Shown here: in pieces, positions 54,380 through 62,996 of the stretch
Layout of the letters: each line of letters opens with the position of its first letter
Position numbering within the stretch: position 1 is the stretch's first letter
Origin: Streptomyces flaveolus
GTDB taxonomy: Bacteria; Actinomycetota; Actinomycetes; Streptomycetales; Streptomycetaceae
Direction of reading: 5' to 3'
Assembly (NCBI RefSeq): GCF_000716535.1
Contig: NZ_JNWV01000017.1
Span: 62,001 to 126,000, forward strand
Length of the DNA stretch: 64,000 nucleotides
Translations under genes and position numbers: made by a program
The notes under the pieces: generated by a model
What the model saw: the letters and a program-made list of their open reading frames with translations, nothing else
The model's database searches: none
Told to the model about the DNA's origin: nothing

Positions 54380-54520
54380 TGGGAGCGCTTCCAGTTCATC
54401 GTGCTCCGTTGGCCTCACAATTCGGTAGAAGCCGAGTCCTGAGCCGAGTATCGCGCCGAGTATTGACAGCTCAACGAGCCCACCCCACGATTGGGACCGC
54501 TTCCAGTGGGAGCGCTCCCA
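54380..54520. promoter_or_regulatory. Three CebR-type operators
   Basis: TGGGAGCGCTCCCA at 54507-54520 is a perfect match to the known CebR site. TGGGACCGCTTCCA (54492-54505) and TGGGAGCGCTTCCA (54380-54393) differ by one or two bases. The first two lie 15 bp apart just before the GH6 gene. The third is nearer the LacI gene. They imply cellobiose-type induction. Confidence 0.85.
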
Positions 54521-54558
54521 ATGCACTCGAGTCCCGCTCAGGAAATCGAGGTACAGTC

Positions 54559-55524
54559 ATGCGCCGCAGCATGCGAATACTGGTGTCAGCCCTCTTCGCC
54601 CTGCCGTCCGCGCTCGCCCTCGCACCGTCCGCCCACGCGGCCGACCCGACCACCATGACCAGCGGGTTCTACATCGACCCCGACTCCAGCGCCAAGCGGT
54701 GGGTGGCCGCCAACCCCGGCGACGGCCGTGCGCCCGCGATCAACGCCTCCATCGCCAACACCCCGATGGCCCGCTGGTTCGGCTCCTGGAGCGGCACCAT
54801 CGGCACGGCCACGGGGGCGTACGTGGGAGCGGCGGACTACTCCGACAAACTGCCCGTCCTCGTCGCCTACAACATCTACAACCGTGACTACTGCGGCGGG
54901 CACTCCGCGGGCGGGGCCGCCTCGCCGTCCGCCTACGCGAACTGGATCGCCCAGTTCGCCGGCGGGATCGCAGGCCGCCCGGCGGTCGTCATCCTCGAAC
55001 CGGACTCCCTCGGGGACTACGGCTGTATGACCCAGGCTCAGATCGACGAGCGAGAGGCCATGCTCACCAACGCCCTCGCCCAGTTCAGCCGGCAGGCCCC
55101 CAACACCTGGGTCTACATGGACGCCGGCAACCCGGGTTGGGTCAGTCCGGCCACCATGGCCCAGCGCCTGCACGAAGCCGGCCTCCGTCAGGCCCACGGC
55201 TTCTCGCTCAACGTCTCCAACTACTTCACGACCGCCGAGAACACCGCCTTCGGCAACGCCGTCAACAGCGAGCTCAGTGCCCGCTACGGCTACACCAAGC
55301 CGTTCGTCGTGGACACCAGCCGCAACGGCAACGGCTCCAACGGCCAGTGGTGCAACCCCGCGAGCCGCCGCATCGGCACCCCCACCCGGACGGGCGGAGG
55401 CGCCGAGATGCTGCTGTGGATCAAGACCCCGGGCGAGTCCGACGGCAACTGCGGCGTCGGAGCCGGCTCCACGGCCGGACAGTTCCTCCCCGAGGTCGCC
55501 TACAAGATGATCTACGGCTACTGA
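54559..55524 (+). CDS. Secreted GH6 cellulase (endoglucanase type)
   Basis: A 321-residue exported enzyme with a signal peptide (MRRSMRILVSALFALPSALA, cleavage near AHAAD). GH6 signatures are GAADYSDKLPVLVAYNIYNR, the proton-donor Asp in VVILEPDSLGDYGCMTQAQI, VDTSRNGNGSNGQWCNPAS, and the base-region Asp in LLWIKTPGESDG. No carbohydrate-binding module is attached, and the protein is little longer than the catalytic domain. The start at 54559 lies downstream of twin CebR boxes. It hydrolyses internal beta-1,4-glucan bonds. Confidence 0.94.
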   Translation: MRRSMRILVSALFALPSALALAPSAHAADPTTMTSGFYIDPDSSAKRWVAANPGDGRAPAINASIANTPMARWFGSWSGTIGTATGAYVGAADYSDKLPVLVAYNIYNRDYCGGHSAGGAASPSAYANWIAQFAGGIAGRPAVVILEPDSLGDYGCMTQAQIDEREAMLTNALAQFSRQAPNTWVYMDAGNPGWVSPATMAQRLHEAGLRQAHGFSLNVSNYFTTAENTAFGNAVNSELSARYGYTKPFVVDTSRNGNGSNGQWCNPASRRIGTPTRTGGGAEMLLWIKTPGESDGNCGVGAGSTAGQFLPEVAYKMIYGY

Positions 55525-55615
55525 TCCCGGACTCCCGCCGCCCGCACAGGCGGATCGGCAGTCCACCCGGGCGGCGGGCATCTGCCTCCACCACCTCATC
55601 GACCAGGAAGCAACC

Positions 55616-56893
55616 ATGAATCCACGCAGCCTTCGGCGCCGCGCGGCCGTCGTCGTCGCGGCCCTCACCGCAGGCGCCGCTCTGACCGCGACGCAGGCGC
55701 AGGCCACACCCACGCAGGACGTGATCACCCCGGCCACGAAGTTCTACGTGGACCCGCACAGCAAGGCCGCGAAGCAGGCCCTCGCGGACTTCGGAGCCGG
55801 CGACACCGAGAACGCCGTGAACATGGCCAAGCTCGCCAGCTGGCCGCAGGCCGAGTGGTTCACCGAGGGCACGCCCGAGGAGGTGCGCGGCAAGGTCGGC
55901 AAGCTCGTCCACCGGGCCCGGACCGTGGGCCGGACCCCGGTCCTGGTCGCCTACAACGTCCCGGGCCGGGACTGCACGCAGTACTCCAGTGGCGGAGCCG
56001 CATCCTCCGCCGCCTACCGGCAATGGATCGACGCCTTCGCCGCCGGCATCGGCACCAGCAAGGCGGTGGTCGTCGTCGAACCCGACGGCACGGCCCTCCT
56101 CCCCGAGGACTGCGGACCCACCACCGACCCGACAGGCGAACTCACCGCCGCCCGCCTCGCCGACCTCGCCTACGCCGTGAAGACCCTGAAGGCCAAGCCG
56201 CGCACCGCTGTCTACCTGGACGCGGGGAACGTCCAATGGCGGCCCGTCGGTGAGATGGCCCAGCGACTGCTGGACGCCGGGGTCAGCCGCAGTGACGGCT
56301 TCGCCCTGAACGTGTCCAACACCCATCCCACCGACCACAACACCAGATACGGCACCTGGATCGCCAAGTGCATGTGGTTCGCCACCGCAGGACCCGAGGA
56401 GGCGCGTGGCCACGCCGAGCGGTGCGCCGACCAGTACTACTCGGCGGCCGCCCCCAACGACGGCACCCCCGGCAACGCGGTCTCCTCCACCGATCCCACC
56501 ACCTGGCGGTGGACCGACGCCTGGTACGACCAGAACGTGGGCACCCCGCCGGCCGACGGGCTGCGTCACTTCGTGATCGACACCAGCCGCAACGGTCTGG
56601 GCGCCTGGACCCCCGAGCCGGGCAAGTACACCGGGGATCCGGAGGCCTGGTGCAACGCACCCGGGCGCGGTCTCGGCCCGCGCCCCACCGCCGACACCGG
56701 CGTACCCCTCGTCGACGCCTACCTGTGGATCAAGATCCCCGGTGAGTCCGACGGCAGCTGCACGCGCAACACCGGCGGCACCATCGACCCCGAGTACGGC
56801 ATCGTCGACCCGCCTGCCGGTACCTGGTGGCCCGACCAGGCCCACTCCCTGGCCCGCAACGCGGCACCGCGCCTGACCTTCAACCGGGCCTGA
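55616..56893 (+). CDS. Second secreted GH6 cellulase
   Basis: A 425-residue exported GH6 protein starting MNPRSLRRRAAVVVAALTAG at 55616, 91 bp after the first cellulase and with GGAAG before the ATG. The catalytic Asp is in VVVVEPDGTALLPEDCGPTT. Further motifs are VYLDAGNVQWRPVGEMAQRL, FALNVSNTHPTDHNTRYGTW, HFVIDTSRNGLGAWTPEPGK and YLWIKIPGESDGSCTRNTGG. It is about 100 residues longer than the neighbour, with extra loops after the SNTHPT region, which may cover the cleft. Again it has no CBM. Probably it is co-transcribed with the first gene from the CebR-regulated promoter. Confidence 0.93.
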   Translation: MNPRSLRRRAAVVVAALTAGAALTATQAQATPTQDVITPATKFYVDPHSKAAKQALADFGAGDTENAVNMAKLASWPQAEWFTEGTPEEVRGKVGKLVHRARTVGRTPVLVAYNVPGRDCTQYSSGGAASSAAYRQWIDAFAAGIGTSKAVVVVEPDGTALLPEDCGPTTDPTGELTAARLADLAYAVKTLKAKPRTAVYLDAGNVQWRPVGEMAQRLLDAGVSRSDGFALNVSNTHPTDHNTRYGTWIAKCMWFATAGPEEARGHAERCADQYYSAAAPNDGTPGNAVSSTDPTTWRWTDAWYDQNVGTPPADGLRHFVIDTSRNGLGAWTPEPGKYTGDPEAWCNAPGRGLGPRPTADTGVPLVDAYLWIKIPGESDGSCTRNTGGTIDPEYGIVDPPAGTWWPDQAHSLARNAAPRLTFNRA

Positions 56894-57215
56894 GGAAGGA
56901 GACGTTGCTTCCGGATGCCGCCGATGCCTGTCTCGGCGACCGGCGTAGGTGGCTTCCGGGCACGCCGAGGTGACGCCCGTCCCGGCGGTCACCTGGTGCG
57001 GGTGGCGCATGAGCTGGATGTCGAACGCGTCCGGCCGTACGTCGATGACCGCGTCCCCGTGCGACGGCGATCCTGTGCCGACCGGACTGCGGTGCCTGCA
57101 CCCCGTGTCAGGGAAACGCGCCGCCCTCGACCGGACCGCTCCATCGCCTCGCCCCCACCTGATGCGCACTGCTCCCGCGCCACCGGCCGCACCGGCAACG
57201 TGGCGGCGTCCCGCA
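56894..57215. other. Intergenic, possible remnant
   Basis: A minus-strand frame reads AVIDVRPDAFDIQLMRHPHQ and continues briefly. It has the look of coding sequence but no family, and the enclosing frame lacks a start. No clean hairpin was found after the GH6 stop. Confidence 0.3.
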
Positions 57216-58037
57216 TCAGCCGTTGCGGCCTGTCACCTCATGGATCCAGTCCGCGTAGGCGGGCGCGCTGGTGTAGAGCCCCGGGCCCTCGCTGCAGCGC
57301 ACGCCTGGGGCGCCGGGCCCCGAGGTGACGCCGATGAGTTCCCAGCGGCCCTTGCGGTCCTGCTGGAGCTGGGGGCCGCCGGAGTCGCCGTTGCATGCCA
57401 TGGCCTTGGGCACCTGGCTGATCGTGCACAGACGGGTGCTGTTCGCGTAGCCCGGCGCGCAGTCGGAGACCGCACCCCTGCGCGTGTCGAGTTCCTGGAG
57501 CCGGTCGGGAAAGACCCATTTGGTGGGGTCGGGTGCGTCGTCGACAGTGCCGAAGCCCAGGATGCGGGTCGGGGTACCGGGCCGTCCCGGCTTGTCGGCG
57601 ATGCGGATGGGCTCCTCGGCGACCGGGCTGTTCAGGCGGATCAAAGCGACGTCGTTGCGGTTGGGGCCGGTGCCGTCACCGTTCCTGTAGCCCGGGTGGG
57701 ACACCGTCTTCGCGACGGACCGGACAGTGCCTCCGGACTTCTTCCACTCACTGCCGATCCGGACGGTGCCGTCCAGGGTGACAAGCGTCGGGTCCACGCA
57801 GTGGGCGGCTGTGAGCACCCACTTCCCGTCGATCAACGATCCCCCGCAGACACCCTTGAACGTAGGGTCGTCCACACCTGTCACCGGGATGGACACCATG
57901 AACGGGTAACCCTGCGTGGAATCCCTCCCGTTGACGATGGCTTCGGCGCTGCCGGTCGTCATGGCGGCACACGCCGCTCCCGCCAGGACCACCGCGGCGG
58001 TGCGCGCCATGCGGCGCGAGGACTTCAAGCTGAACAC
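57216..58037 (-). CDS. Secreted trypsin-like serine protease
   Basis: A 273-residue S1-family protease. It starts at GTG 58037 (VFSLKSSRRMARTAAVVLAG) with GGAGA just upstream. The signal peptide ends SAEA, and the mature protein begins IVNGRDS. The triad is His in WVLTAAHCVD, Asp in NRNDVALIRL and Ser in MACNGDSGGPQL. Streptomyces secrete many such enzymes for protein scavenging. It faces away from the cellulases and stands alone; the next gene (MMPL remnant) is divergent. Confidence 0.94.
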   Translation of the reverse strand: MFSLKSSRRMARTAAVVLAGAACAAMTTGSAEAIVNGRDSTQGYPFMVSIPVTGVDDPTFKGVCGGSLIDGKWVLTAAHCVDPTLVTLDGTVRIGSEWKKSGGTVRSVAKTVSHPGYRNGDGTGPNRNDVALIRLNSPVAEEPIRIADKPGRPGTPTRILGFGTVDDAPDPTKWVFPDRLQELDTRRGAVSDCAPGYANSTRLCTISQVPKAMACNGDSGGPQLQQDRKGRWELIGVTSGPGAPGVRCSEGPGLYTSAPAYADWIHEVTGRNG

Positions 58038-58370
58038 TGGTTCTCCGATCGGACGAGCAGGTGCGACGTGCCCAGCCTCAGCGATCAAGAGGAACTGATC
58101 CATCCGGTCAGTGGGCCCATCCGAGGCCCGGCCAGCGGGCCCGTGCGGGGTAGGGAGAACCCCCGGACGGCACGTTCCGTCCGTCCTTCGCGTTTCCATC
58201 ACCGGGCCGTGATGGTGCTCGGCGGCGGTCAGGTGCGCGAACCCGGCCGAACCCGCGACATCCAAGCGCGGTGCGGCCCGGTGCGTTGTGCTGGTGTGCC
58301 CTTCCGCGTCCGCACCGGGCGGCCGAGACACCAGGACGGACCTGTTCCAGGACCGGCGGGCGTACGTGTG
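58038..58370. other. Intergenic, promoter and remnants
   Basis: A 7-bp stem CGGACGG-N6-CCGTCCG (58164-58183) lies in mid-region, and the protease promoter lies near 58060. Frames near 58300-58370 may be a heavily decayed N-terminal part of the MMPL gene. Confidence 0.35.
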
Positions 58371-59235
58371 GGGCGACCACTCCGACCCCGCGACCCTGGG
58401 CGACGACGGCCGGTTCGTCGACCAAGCTCGCCACCACCGACGGCGTCGCCGGAGCCGGCCCGGCAGTGCCCTCCGCGGACGGCGCCCTGTCCACCGTCTT
58501 CGTCTACCCGACGACCTCACCGCAGGACGAGGGGACCGCGGACCTCGTCCACCGCCTGCGCGACGACGTGGCCCCGCCCCTGGAACACGCCACCGGAGCC
58601 GAGGTGTTGGTCGGCGGTGCCACCGCCGCCTCCCAGGACGTCTCCGAGACACCCACCGACCGGCTGCCGCTGTTCGTCGCCGTCGTGGTCGGTGTCTCCT
58701 CGCTCCCGCTCCTGCTGGTCTTCCGGTCCATCTGGATCCCCGTCAAGGCAGCCATCCTGAACCTGCTGTCATCTCCGCCGCGCTCGGAGTGATCACCCTG
58801 GTGTTCCAGCACGGCTGGTTCGGCGCCCAGCCCGGCCCCATCGAGGCCTTCATCCCGGCTCTGATCTTCGCGATCGTCTTCGGGCTGTCGATGGACTACG
58901 AGGTCTTCCTCGTCTCCCGCATCCACGAAGAGTGGACGCGCACCAAGGACCCCGCACAATCCGTACGCGAAGGACTCGCTGCCACCGGCAAGGTCATCAC
59001 CGCCGCCGCGGCCATCATGATGTTCGTCTTTGGGGCGTTCGTCCTCAGCTCGGACCGCATGCTCCAGCACTTCGGACTCGGCCTGGCCGTCGCCATCCTG
59101 CTCGACGCCGTGCTCATCCGCTGCCTGATCGTCCCCGCCGTCATGCAGATGCTCGGCACGTATGCCTGGTGGCTGCCCGCGCCATTGGCCCGGAAACTGC
59201 CCGAGGTGTCCATCGAACGCCCCGAGCAGAGCTGA
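58371..59235 (+). pseudogene. MMPL-family transporter, truncated and frameshifted
   Basis: The first part gives ALSTVFVYPTTSPQDEGTAD, VLVGGATAASQDVSETPTDR and LPLFVAVVVGVSSLPLLLVF, ending at KAAILNLLS. One base lost near 58770 puts the rest in the next frame: SAALGVITLVFQHGWFG, FIPALIFAIVFGLSMDYEVF, MLQHFGLGLAVAILLDAVLI and LARKLPEVSIERPEQS. That is the C-terminal half of an MmpL/RND-type lipid exporter; an intact one would exceed 700 residues. The N-terminal half and porter domain are gone. Confidence 0.8.
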
Positions 59236-59281
59236 CCAGCGGCGCACACCACGTAAGTCGGACAGCACCTTGCTGAGAAAT

Positions 59282-59323
59282 GGGGGGCCCGGCCCGGAGC
59301 GTCCGCTCCGGGCCGGGCCCCCC
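59282..59323. terminator. Perfect 19-bp bidirectional terminator hairpin
   Basis: Arms of 19 nt (GGGGGGCCCGGCCCGGAGC and its exact complement) flank a GTCC tetraloop. The hairpin lies between the convergent MMPL remnant and dctA genes. Confidence 0.85.
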
Positions 59324-59331
59324 ACGTGACG

Positions 59332-60729
59332 TCAGCTTGCGGCGGGGACGGGGTCGCGGGTGGGTGCGGGCGTCTCCTTCGGACCGGGCTCGGCCGGCAC
59401 CGCAGGAGGAGCGGGGGCAGGGGCGTAGGGGATCTCGCCGCGCAGGACGGCCTTGGCTCGGTGCTCGTCGAGCTCGCCCTCCCAGCGGGCGACGGCCAGG
59501 GTGGCGACGCCGTTGCCGACCAGGCTGGTCAGGGCGCGGGCTTCGGACATGAACCGGTCGATGCCGAAGATCAGCGCGAGGGCGGCGACCGGGACGTGCG
59601 GGACGGCGCTGAGCGTGGCGGCCAGGGCGATGAAGCCGGAGCCGGTGACGCCCGCGGCGCCCTTGGAGGTGAGCAGCATGACGGCGAGCATGGTCAGCTG
59701 CTGGGTGAGGCTGAGGTCGATGCCGAGGGCCTGGGCGAGGAAGACCGAGCCCATGGTCAGGTAGATGGCGGTGCCGTCGAGGTTGAAGGAGTACCCGGCG
59801 GGCAGCGTGATCCCGACGACCGGTTTCGAGGCGCCGGCGTGCTGGAGCTTGGCCATCATGCGCGGCAGGACGGGTTCGGTGGACGAGGTGCCCAGGACGA
59901 TCAGCAGTTCCTCCTTGATGTAGCGCAGGAAGGGCAGCAGCCGCAGTCCGTTCAGGCGCATCACGGTCCCGAGGACGACCAGGACGAAGAAGAGGGCGGT
60001 CAGCCAGAACGAGCCGACCAGCAGGCCCAGATGACGCAGAGTGCCCAGACCGTAATTGCCGATGGTGAAGGCCATCGAGCCGAACGCGCCGATCGGAGCC
60101 AGTCGCATGATCCACCGGATGAGCGTGAACAGGACCGTGGACACCTTCTCGATGCCCCGGGCGATGCCCAGGCCGGCCTCCCCGCTTGCGTGCAGGCCGA
60201 AGCCGAACAGCACCGACACCAGCAGCACCGGCAGGATCTCGTTGCCCGTCAGGGCGCTGACCAGGGTGGTCGGGATGATCGCGAGGAGGAACTCGGCGAA
60301 GCCCTCGTGGGCCGTGGTCGCCTCCGGCGGAAGGCCCTTGGGGGACAGGGTCGAGAGGTCGATGTGCAGACCGCTGCCCGGCCTTACGACGTTGACGACG
60401 ACCAGGCCGATCACCATGGCGACGGTGGTCAGCACCTCGAAGTAGATCAGGGCCTTCAGGCTGACGCGTCCGACCGCGCGGGCGTTGCCCATGGAGGCGA
60501 TGCCGTGGACGACCGTGCAGAAGATGATCGGCGCGATGAACATCTTCACCAGCGCGATGAAGCCGTCACCGAGCGGCTTGAGGTCGGCGCCGACCGACGG
60601 CCACAGCCCGCCCACGGCGGCGCCGAGGAGGACGGCGATCAAGCACTGGACGTAGAGGTGGGACAGCATCCGCCGGGTGCGGCCCGGTGGTGCGATGACG
60701 GTACCCGGGGCGGCGTCGTTGCGGCTCAT
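59332..60729 (-). CDS. dctA: Dicarboxylate/amino acid:cation symporter DctA-like
   Basis: A 465-residue membrane carrier. It starts MSRNDAAPGTVIAPPGRTRR at 60729, overlapping the stop of prpF by 4 nt. Family motifs are FIALVKMFIAPIIFCTVVHG, LLIVLGTSSTEPVLPRMMAK (serine-rich reentrant loop), AGYSFNLDGTAIYLTMGSVF and MLLTSKGAAGVTGSGFIALA. It imports C4-dicarboxylates or similar di/tricarboxylic acids with cations. Coupling to prpF suggests an unsaturated or keto-acid substrate. The C-terminus is Pro-rich (YAPAPAPPAVPAEPGPKETP). Confidence 0.93.
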   Translation of the reverse strand: MSRNDAAPGTVIAPPGRTRRMLSHLYVQCLIAVLLGAAVGGLWPSVGADLKPLGDGFIALVKMFIAPIIFCTVVHGIASMGNARAVGRVSLKALIYFEVLTTVAMVIGLVVVNVVRPGSGLHIDLSTLSPKGLPPEATTAHEGFAEFLLAIIPTTLVSALTGNEILPVLLVSVLFGFGLHASGEAGLGIARGIEKVSTVLFTLIRWIMRLAPIGAFGSMAFTIGNYGLGTLRHLGLLVGSFWLTALFFVLVVLGTVMRLNGLRLLPFLRYIKEELLIVLGTSSTEPVLPRMMAKLQHAGASKPVVGITLPAGYSFNLDGTAIYLTMGSVFLAQALGIDLSLTQQLTMLAVMLLTSKGAAGVTGSGFIALAATLSAVPHVPVAALALIFGIDRFMSEARALTSLVGNGVATLAVARWEGELDEHRAKAVLRGEIPYAPAPAPPAVPAEPGPKETPAPTRDPVPAAS

Positions 60730-61844
60730 GCGGGGCGTCCTTCCAGGACGGGAACGAGGAGTTCGGCTCGGGCGATACGCCGGGCGGCGCGGTGCAGCAG
60801 CACCGTGGGGGACGCGCCGTCCGGTGCGGGGACGGCTCGGGTGGTGACCACGCCGGCGGGGGTGCCCAGGCGCAGCGTGCCGTCGGCGGTCTGCCGGGCG
60901 ACGCGGTGGGCGAGGGTGCCAGGGGTGGCGGCGGCCGTGGCCAGGGCCACGGCGGAGGTCAGGCCGATCGCCGGGTGCGGAGCGTGCATGGAGACCATGC
61001 GCACGGCCAGGTCGTACTCGTCCTGGTCGACGAGTACGCCCTGCGACGTGCGGTAACGGGCGGGCCGGGCGACGACGCCCACCTTGGGCACCGCGTGGCT
61101 GACGGGATCGCCCTCGCGGGCCAAACCCATGGCCAGCGCCGCCTGGCGGCGCAGCAGTGTCAGCGCGGGTACGGCGGTGGCGAACTCGGTGAGGGTCTCC
61201 GTACCGTCGAGGCCGAACGCCTTGGCCTCGAACAAGGCGGCCGGAGCACCGGCATCCACCAGCGAGGCCTCGACGGGACCGTCCGGGCCCCTGAGTTCGT
61301 CCAGGGTCCTGCCGGTCGGCAGAGCGCGGCCGGTCGTCGAACCCGCCGGGTCCTGGAATCCGAGCAGGACCGGTACGCCACGTGCCGACGTGCCCGGAAC
61401 CTCCGCCGTGCCCTCCTCCGGGGCCACGCCCTCGGGCGTGGGGATCGTGCCGGTGAGGCGGGCCCCGGTGTTGACGTTGAGCATGCGGACCGTGGTGGTG
61501 TCCGACCTGATCGGCACGAGGTCGTGGTGGATGGCGTACAGGGCCACGGCGGTGGCGCAGTTGCCGCAGTTGCTGGCCCACTCCACCCGCTCGTCGCCGA
61601 TCCCGACCTGTGCGAAGGCGTACTCGACATCCACACCGGGTTGGGCCGACGCCTGGACGACGGCGGCCTTGGAGGTGGTGGAGGACGCGCCGCCCACGCC
61701 GTCGATCTGACGGGGGTCGGCGGCGTTGAAGGCGGCGAGCAGGAGGGCATCGACGTCCACGCCCGTGGCGGCCACGTCGCGGTGGTCGAAGATCCAGCAC
61801 TTGCTGGTTCCTCCGCGGATCATCTCGCCCTGCAGACGCAGCAC
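60726..61844 (-). CDS. prpF: PrpF-family isomerase (4-oxalomesaconate tautomerase-like)
   Basis: A 372-residue protein of the diaminopimelate-epimerase-like fold. The GTG at 61844 (VLRLQGEMIRGGTSKCWIF) has GAGGAG 6 nt upstream; the frame is open a further 12 codons. The family has paired acid/base Cys or Lys residues, seen around RGGTSKCWIF and VEWASNCGNCATAVALYAIH, and a C-terminal GLTSAVALATAAATPGTLAH. Known members isomerise methylaconitate (PrpF) or 4-oxalomesaconate (GalD). Its stop overlaps dctA, so a linked uptake and isomerisation of a tricarboxylate-type acid is likely. Confidence 0.9.
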   Translation of the reverse strand: MLRLQGEMIRGGTSKCWIFDHRDVAATGVDVDALLLAAFNAADPRQIDGVGGASSTTSKAAVVQASAQPGVDVEYAFAQVGIGDERVEWASNCGNCATAVALYAIHHDLVPIRSDTTTVRMLNVNTGARLTGTIPTPEGVAPEEGTAEVPGTSARGVPVLLGFQDPAGSTTGRALPTGRTLDELRGPDGPVEASLVDAGAPAALFEAKAFGLDGTETLTEFATAVPALTLLRRQAALAMGLAREGDPVSHAVPKVGVVARPARYRTSQGVLVDQDEYDLAVRMVSMHAPHPAIGLTSAVALATAAATPGTLAHRVARQTADGTLRLGTPAGVVTTRAVPAPDGASPTVLLHRAARRIARAELLVPVLEGRPA

Positions 61845-61990
61845 AACTGACTCCTCACAGACGTGGAAGGGGAAGTCCACCGACGGTCTCGCCGTGCGTG
61901 GTGTCCTCCACGGTGGGTTACGGCAGCGTGAAGTACAATCTCGAAAATCTGCATAGCTATTAAGTTGAAGTGAATGCTGGAGGTGGCGGC
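61845..61990. promoter_or_regulatory. AT-richer divergent promoter region for prpF-dctA and LysR
   Basis: The stretch 61935-61975 is strikingly AT-rich for this genome and lies between the divergent LysR and prpF starts. It is the natural place for LysR binding and both promoters. No single inverted repeat is decisive. Confidence 0.5.
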
Positions 61991-62896
61991 ATGCTCGACG
62001 TCCGGCGCATCCTGCTGTTCACCGAGGTCGCCCGGCGCGGCTCGGTCACCGCGACAGCCCGCGCCCTCAACTACACACCGTCAGCGGTGTCGCAGCAGAT
62101 CAGCCGCCTGGAAACGGAGGCGGGACAGCCCCTGCTGGAACGCCACGCCCGGGGCGTCACCCTCACCGACGCCGGACGCGCACTGGCCGAGAGAGGGCAA
62201 CGGATCGAACGCGAACTGCGGGCGGCGGAAAACGAGCTCGCCGACTTCGCCGGCCTGCGCGCGGGCACGCTCCGCATCGGCACCTTCCCCACCGTCGGCG
62301 CCTCGCTCCTTCCCCAGGCCGTGATCGCCTTCCGGGACGCCCACCCCGACGTACGGCTGACCGTCCGCAGCGCCCGCATCGCCGGACTCTGGACCATGCT
62401 GGAGAACCGGGAGATCGAGATGTCGCTGATGTGGGACTACGACTGGAGCCGGATCGACCGCGAGGACATCGTCGTCACCCCACTCCTCGATGACCCGCCG
62501 GCCCTTCTCGTCAGCGCCCACCATCCCCTCGCCGGCCGCGACGCCGCCTCACTCGCCGACTTCGCAGACGACCCCTGGATCACCCGCGCCGACCACCACC
62601 CGGTGGCCGAAGCCCTCGTCCGCGGCTGCCGCGCCGTCGGCTTCGAGCCCCAGATCGCCTACGAGGCCCACGACTACCAGGAAGCCCAGGCCATGGTCGC
62701 CGCCGGCATCGGCGTCGCCCTCGCCCCCACCCTGGCCCTGGAAGGCATCCGACCCGGCGTCGACGTCCTGCCCCTCCAGCCGCCGGCCCCCGTCCGCCGC
62801 ATCCTCCTCGTTCGCATGGCCGACCACTCGCTCACCCCCGCCGCCCTGACCTTCGCCGGACTCCTCCGCGACACCGCCGCGGCCCGCACACCCTGA
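61991..62896 (+). CDS. LysR-family transcriptional regulator
   Basis: A 301-residue regulator starting MLDVRRILLFTEVARRGSVT at 61991, with GGAGG upstream. The winged-helix HTH (ATARALNYTPSAVSQQISRL; LLERHARGVTLTDAGRALAE) is followed by the periplasmic-type effector domain (LRIGTFPTVGASLLPQAVIA; YEAHDYQEAQAMVAAGIGVA). It is divergent from prpF-dctA, and LysR genes commonly control such neighbours, so its coinducer is probably the imported acid. Confidence 0.93.
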   Translation: MLDVRRILLFTEVARRGSVTATARALNYTPSAVSQQISRLETEAGQPLLERHARGVTLTDAGRALAERGQRIERELRAAENELADFAGLRAGTLRIGTFPTVGASLLPQAVIAFRDAHPDVRLTVRSARIAGLWTMLENREIEMSLMWDYDWSRIDREDIVVTPLLDDPPALLVSAHHPLAGRDAASLADFADDPWITRADHHPVAEALVRGCRAVGFEPQIAYEAHDYQEAQAMVAAGIGVALAPTLALEGIRPGVDVLPLQPPAPVRRILLVRMADHSLTPAALTFAGLLRDTAAARTP

Positions 62897-62996
62897 CACT
62901 GACACCGACCGCCGAGCACGAAGACTTGCCAGGGAACACCACCAACATGGGCGGCCAGCCTCCTCTACTCTCCTAGACTGCAACTAACGTTGCTCG

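Noticed and set aside
51643..55524. A 1293-codon plus-strand open frame joining the GH43 and GH6 regions
   Set aside because: The first part is an out-of-frame shadow of GH43 and antisense of LacI. Only the last 321 residues are the GH6 enzyme with its own signal peptide.
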